A model generated the notes under the pieces. The model searched no databases, was not told the DNA's origin, and saw only the letters and a list, made by a program, of their open reading frames with translations. A stretch of DNA of 61,113 nt from an uncultured Dokdonia sp. (GTDB lineage Bacteria > Bacteroidota > Bacteroidia > Flavobacteriales > Flavobacteriaceae): positions 1 through 61,113 of the forward strand of contig NZ_CANLOB010000031.1 of assembly GCF_947492815.1 (NCBI RefSeq), given 5' to 3'. Positions 57,642-61,113 of the stretch are shown piece after piece; positions within the stretch are counted from its first letter, which is position 1; every line of letters begins with the position of its first letter. Position numbers and translations under genes: made by a program.

Positions 57642-59867
57642 CTATGCATCTATAATTGCATTAAAAGTTGTACTTGGTCTCATGGCTGCAGTTGTTTTTG
57701 CAGTGTCCACGTGATAATATCCTCCTATGTCCATAGGAGATCCCTGTGCATTATTTAATTCATCTATAATGGTTTGTTCTTGAGCAACCATTGCATCTGC
57801 AATAGGAGCAAATTCATTTTTAAGATCCTGATCTGTATTTTGAGAGGCAAGTTCTTGTGCCCAATACATCGCTAAATAAAAGTGACTTCCTCTATTGTCT
57901 AGCTCATTTACTTTACGAGATGGCGATTTTTTATTTGCTAAGAATTTGATAGTAGCTTCGTCTAATGCTTCAGCAAGAACAGCAGCACTTTTGTTATCAG
58001 TTGCCTCTGCTGTATGCTCTAAAGAAACAGCAAGTGCTAAGAATTCTCCTAGAGAGTCCCAACGTAAATGTCCTTCTTTTAAAAATTGTTGGATATGCTT
58101 TGGAGCAGATCCTCCTGCACCAGTCTCAAATAAACCACCACCATTCATAAGTGGTACAATCGAAAGCATTTTAGCACTAGTTCCTAATTCTAAAATAGGG
58201 AAGAGGTCTGTATTATAATCTCTTAATACATTTCCAGTTACAGAAATAGTGTCTTCTCCTTTTTTAATGCGTTCTAATGTATAACGAGTCGCCTCTACAG
58301 GAGACATGATCTGAATATTTAGTCCTTCTGTATTATGATCTTTAAGGTATACGTTTACTTTTTCTATTAATTGAGCATCATGAGCTCTTGTTTTGTCTAG
58401 CCAGAAGATAGCAGGTGTTTGTGTTGCTCTTGCTCTATTTACAGCAAGTTTTACCCAATCCTGAATAGGAGCATCTTTTACCTGGCACATTCTCCAGATA
58501 TCTCCAGTAGCAACAGTATGTTCTATAAGTGTATTTCCTTTATCATCTATAACGGCTACAGTTCCATCACTTGTAATTTCAAACGTTTTGTCATGTGATC
58601 CGTATTCTTCTGCTTTTTGTGCCATAAGACCAACATTAGGTACAGTTCCCATAGTAGTAGGGTCAAAAGCGCCGTGTTTTTTACAAAAATCGATGGTTTC
58701 TTGGTAGATTCCAGCATAACTACTGTCAGGAATAACCGCTTTTGCATCTTGTAATTCTCCAGCAGTGTTCCACATTTTACCAGAAGTACGAATCATAGCT
58801 GGCATAGAAGCATCAATGATCACATCACTTGGTACGTGTAAATTAGTAATTCCTTTATCAGAGTTTACCATCGCTACACTTGGGCGATCAGCATAACAAG
58901 CTTCAATAGCTTCTTCTATTTCTTTGCGTTGCGCATCTGGTAATTCTTGTATTTTAGAAAGAACATTTCCAAAACCATTATTTTCTTCTACCCCTAATTC
59001 TTCAAAAACTGTTTGATATTTTTCAAATACAGGCGCAAAAAACACGCGGATAGCATGACCAAAAATGATAGGGTCAGAAACCTTCATCATGGTTGCTTTC
59101 ATGTGTAACGAAAACAGAATCCCTTTATCTTTTGCATCGGCTACTTGTGCTTCTAAGAAAGTGATAAGGGCTTTCTTGTTCATTACAGAAGCATCAATAA
59201 TCTCGTCTTTTAGAACAGGAACCCCTTCTTTAAGTATTGTCTTATTTCCATGAACATCTGTATGCTCAATACGCGTACTACCTGCTTGTGATATGGTTAC
59301 TGACTTTTCATTATGACGAAAATCTCCTTCTTGCATTGTCGCTACATGAGAAGCAGAATCTGCGCTCCATACACCCATACTGTGCGGATTGTTCTTTGCG
59401 TATTGCTTTACAGGCTTAGGCGCACGACGATCAGAATTTCCTTCTCGTAATACAGGATTTACAGCACTTCCTAAAACTTTAGAATAACGTTTACGTATCT
59501 CTTTTTCTTCGTCTGTTTCTGGCTCTTCAGGAAAATCAGGAACCTTATACCCATGTGCTTGTAATTCTTTTATAGCGGCAGTAAGCTGAGGTATAGAAGC
59601 ACTAATGTTTGGAAGCTTTATAATATTTGCTTCTGGTTTTTTTGCTAAGATCCCTAAATCTGCTAGAGAATCATCTTGTTTTTGAGCATCTGTAAGATGA
59701 TCAGAAAAATTAGCAATGATTCTTCCTGCAAGAGAGATATCTTCGGTATCTATTTCTATGTTTGAAGATTGTGTAAAACGTTTTACGATAGGTAAGAAGG
59801 AATGCGTCGCTAACATCGGCGCTTCGTCTGTAAACGTATATTTAATGATAGTTTTATCGTTTGCCAT
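57642..59867 (-). CDS. icd: Monomeric NADP-dependent isocitrate dehydrogenase
   Basis: 741 residues, the length of the monomeric (IDH-II) type, which differs from the usual dimeric enzyme of about 420 residues. Motifs: YTFTDEAPMLATHSFLPIVKRF at the start, NPVLREGNSDRRAPKPVKQYAKNNPH (isocitrate-binding loop with Ser/Arg), NNGFGNVLSKI, DASMPAMIRTSGKMW, PDSSYAGIYQETIDFCKKHGAFDP, GLFETGAGGSAPKHIQQF and EFLALAVSLEHTAE. It oxidises isocitrate to 2-oxoglutarate, giving NADPH. The gene is monocistronic. Confidence 0.97.
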   Translation of the reverse strand: MANDKTIIKYTFTDEAPMLATHSFLPIVKRFTQSSNIEIDTEDISLAGRIIANFSDHLTDAQKQDDSLADLGILAKKPEANIIKLPNISASIPQLTAAIKELQAHGYKVPDFPEEPETDEEKEIRKRYSKVLGSAVNPVLREGNSDRRAPKPVKQYAKNNPHSMGVWSADSASHVATMQEGDFRHNEKSVTISQAGSTRIEHTDVHGNKTILKEGVPVLKDEIIDASVMNKKALITFLEAQVADAKDKGILFSLHMKATMMKVSDPIIFGHAIRVFFAPVFEKYQTVFEELGVEENNGFGNVLSKIQELPDAQRKEIEEAIEACYADRPSVAMVNSDKGITNLHVPSDVIIDASMPAMIRTSGKMWNTAGELQDAKAVIPDSSYAGIYQETIDFCKKHGAFDPTTMGTVPNVGLMAQKAEEYGSHDKTFEITSDGTVAVIDDKGNTLIEHTVATGDIWRMCQVKDAPIQDWVKLAVNRARATQTPAIFWLDKTRAHDAQLIEKVNVYLKDHNTEGLNIQIMSPVEATRYTLERIKKGEDTISVTGNVLRDYNTDLFPILELGTSAKMLSIVPLMNGGGLFETGAGGSAPKHIQQFLKEGHLRWDSLGEFLALAVSLEHTAEATDNKSAAVLAEALDEATIKFLANKKSPSRKVNELDNRGSHFYLAMYWAQELASQNTDQDLKNEFAPIADAMVAQEQTIIDELNNAQGSPMDIGGYYHVDTAKTTAAMRPSTTFNAIIDA

Positions 59868-59921
59868 ATAAAAGAAATTGTTTTTGCTTTGTTATGAGTC
59901 GTAGTAGACTCAAAAGGATTG

Positions 59922-59929
59922 CAAATATA
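59922..59929 (-). promoter_or_regulatory. icd -7 box
   Basis: Minus-strand TATATTTG (TAnnTTTG), 54 bp before the icd ATG. No TTG at the usual -33 spacing. Confidence 0.5.
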
Positions 59930-60046
59930 GCTATTACGATGCATTTATTATAATGAAGAAACAGTCGAGATTAGGTTAATTTTTTGTGAAATAGAAAGCT
60001 ATATAAAATCACATAGTTCTCATAGATGCTGTATTCTATAAAAGAC

Positions 60047-60087
60047 AAAAGCCATATCAATGCAAATAGATGCTTGATATGGCTTTT
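60047..60087. terminator. Strong terminator hairpin remote from both flanking genes
   Basis: AAAAGCCATATCAA (60047-60060) and TTGATATGGCTTTT (60074-60087), 14-bp perfect stem with T-run. It is not adjacent to the end of either flanking gene: icd starts 180 bp to the left and rplS ends beyond 60556. Confidence 0.75.
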
Positions 60088-60496
60088 TAGGTATTTTAAA
60101 TAGTAAAAAAACTTGACGTTTGTAAGGGATGTTTCATTCCTATAAAACTATTTAAAATTCCTTCAAAACATGAATCATAACCTTGAATTATGATAGGATG
60201 TTTTGATGTGGCCGTTTTTACTTAAGATTTTTCGATGTATAATTTATTGATAGTTGTACGCTATTAATTTAATACAACATCTAGCTTTTGCAGCGCTTCT
60301 TGTTAGTGTTATCACGACCGAGTTTCCTAATAACATATGTTCTTTGAAACTTTTTAGGCTAATACAATATGAACAGAATCGCTTATTTCGTATTAAGCTT
60401 ACTTAAAGATAATTAATTTTATAGCTTAAAATGATATTAGGTATTAATTTAATTATCAACTGGTTATGAACTTAGGTTGTTAACAATTGTGCATAA

Positions 60497-60527
60497 AAAA
60501 AGCTTTTGATAATTCTCAAAAGCTTTT
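60497..60527 (-). terminator. rplS terminator
   Basis: AAAAAGCTTTTGA (60497-60509) and TCAAAAGCTTTT (60516-60527), with T-run on the minus strand, 30 bp after the rplS stop. Confidence 0.85.
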
Positions 60528-60556
60528 CTTTATATTTCGTAGTGAAAGTGTGTTCT

Positions 60557-60907
60557 TTATGAACGCTTTTCTTTGATACGAGCTTTCTTACCAGTAAGAC
60601 CTCTAAAGTAATAGATACGAGCTCTACGTACACTACCTCTTTTATTTACTTCTATTTTTTGAATAGACGGTAAGTTTAATGGGAAAACACGTTCTACACC
60701 GATCGTTCCAGACATTTTTCTAATAGTAAATGTTTGAGTTCTTCCAGTTCCTCTTAATTGGATTACAACTCCTCTAAAGAACTGTGTACGGCTTTTTTCA
60801 CCTTCTTTAATTTCGTAATAAACAGTAATGGTGTCACCAGCACTAAATTCTGGTAAATCATTCTTTGTTATAAATTCGTCTTGTACAAATTTTACTAAAT
60901 CTTCCAT
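60557..60907 (-). CDS. rplS: 50S ribosomal protein L19
   Basis: 116 residues, full length. MEDLVKFVQDEFITKNDLPEFSAGDTITVYYEIKEGEKSRTQFFRGVVIQLRG and the L19 core GTIGVERVFPLNLPSIQKIEVNKRGSVRRARIYYFRGLTGKKARIKEK are characteristic. It stabilises the 30S-50S interface. The trmD/rimM genes that usually accompany rplS elsewhere are not between it and icd; they could lie to the right outside the window. It has its own strong promoter. Confidence 0.98.
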   Translation of the reverse strand: MEDLVKFVQDEFITKNDLPEFSAGDTITVYYEIKEGEKSRTQFFRGVVIQLRGTGRTQTFTIRKMSGTIGVERVFPLNLPSIQKIEVNKRGSVRRARIYYFRGLTGKKARIKEKRS

Positions 60908-60979
60908 GATAATGGATTTTTATATTTTTTAGTTAGTGCAACATTCACGATTCTCGTCAGAGGTTGTTCTAAGCGGATG

Positions 60980-61009
60980 CAAAAGTACAATTAAAAATTT
61001 GGTAAGCAA
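60980..61009 (-). promoter_or_regulatory. rplS promoter
   Basis: Minus-strand -33 TTG (61007-61009), 19-nt spacer, -7 TACTTTTG (60980-60987), an ideal Bacteroidota promoter. The leader to the ATG at 60907 is about 65 nt. Confidence 0.75.
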
Positions 61010-61113
61010 TAATATTTTGCAATTTTTAATTGAATATTGGATCATTCCTAAAAGTTGTGTGTGAATTAAAATAGAAGTTGGATTTTTGTAAAAAAAAATG
61101 GAACTGTCCTTAG

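Larger units (their letters stand above)
59868..60556. other. Intergenic region between rplS and icd
   Basis: 689 bp without a gene. It contains the icd -7 box, the orphan terminator at 60047-60087 and the rplS terminator at 60497-60527. The 400 bp between the two terminators is AT-rich and shows no ORF or recognised RNA. Confidence 0.55.

Noticed and set aside
61098..61113. Possible start of another plus-strand gene (ATG GAA CTG TCC TTA)
   Set aside because: Only five codons are inside the window; nothing can be supported.

Overview
This AT-rich window carries about 56 protein genes and no rRNA, tRNA or CRISPR array that I can see. It looks like the chromosome of a marine Flavobacteriaceae bacterium (Bacteroidota, possibly Dokdonia-like; the genus is inference). 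Reasons: three type IX secretion (T9SS) C-terminal sorting domains, a TonB-dependent receptor paired with a DUF4249 lipoprotein, lipoproteins with an acidic stretch after the lipid cysteine, a menaquinone cluster, promoters with the Bacteroidota -7 box TAnnTTTG, few Shine-Dalgarno sequences, and many short genes for secreted proteins of unknown function.

Layout. 0-12 kb: a short LeuA, a helical-repeat protein, secreted unknowns, an EamA transporter, a membrane-anchored lipoxygenase-like protein, a secreted GH16 glucanase and an M50-like membrane protein. 12-16 kb: a pseudouridine synthase, then a MarR-type regulator followed by a small redox/secreted/DUF2024 operon sharing a TTAGGAATCCTAA-type operator, then panB. 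16-25.6 kb: a surface beta-propeller lipoprotein, an operon CPBP protease - acetyltransferase - serine dehydratase, a umuDC operon whose UmuD lacks both catalytic residues, and dnaK followed by a tandem array of three terminators. 26-30 kb: a T9SS FG-GAP protein, two gene remnants, an esterase and an acetyltransferase. 30-38 kb: menaquinone genes (hotdog thioesterase, menF, menD, later menB) with DUF2853, a CvfB-like S1 protein, a papain-like peptidase and unknowns between. 38-47.5 kb: an SGNH/MBOAT pair, a lipoprotein, two methylmalonyl-CoA mutase subunits, an FtsB-like protein and udk. 47.7-52.4 kb: receptor/DUF4249 locus and an FGE-like protein. 52.5-57.4 kb: a LytS/LytTR two-component system and a T9SS-exported leucine-rich protein. 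57.6-61 kb: monomeric isocitrate dehydrogenase and rplS.

The most noteworthy signals are regulatory or architectural. (1) A 37-bp block upstream of the histidine kinase gene recurs upstream of the adjacent secreted-protein gene, about 81% identical by hand alignment and at the same distance from the -7 box; this predicts a self-contained LytTR regulon. (2) A UmuD aligns without gaps to E. coli UmuD over most of its length but has Ala60 for the nucleophile Ser60 and Leu97 for the general base Lys97, beside an intact UmuC. (3) The palindrome CGCTTTCGCGAAAGCG (core TTTCGCGAAA) is scattered through the window, 16 exact core copies by eye, in coding and non-coding DNA; in genes it often reads Ala-Phe-Ala-Lys-Ala, including inside two signal peptides. 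(4) A MarR-type regulator has candidate operators at its own promoter and at the thioredoxin-like operon. All comparisons to protein families are from memory and reading, not from database searches.
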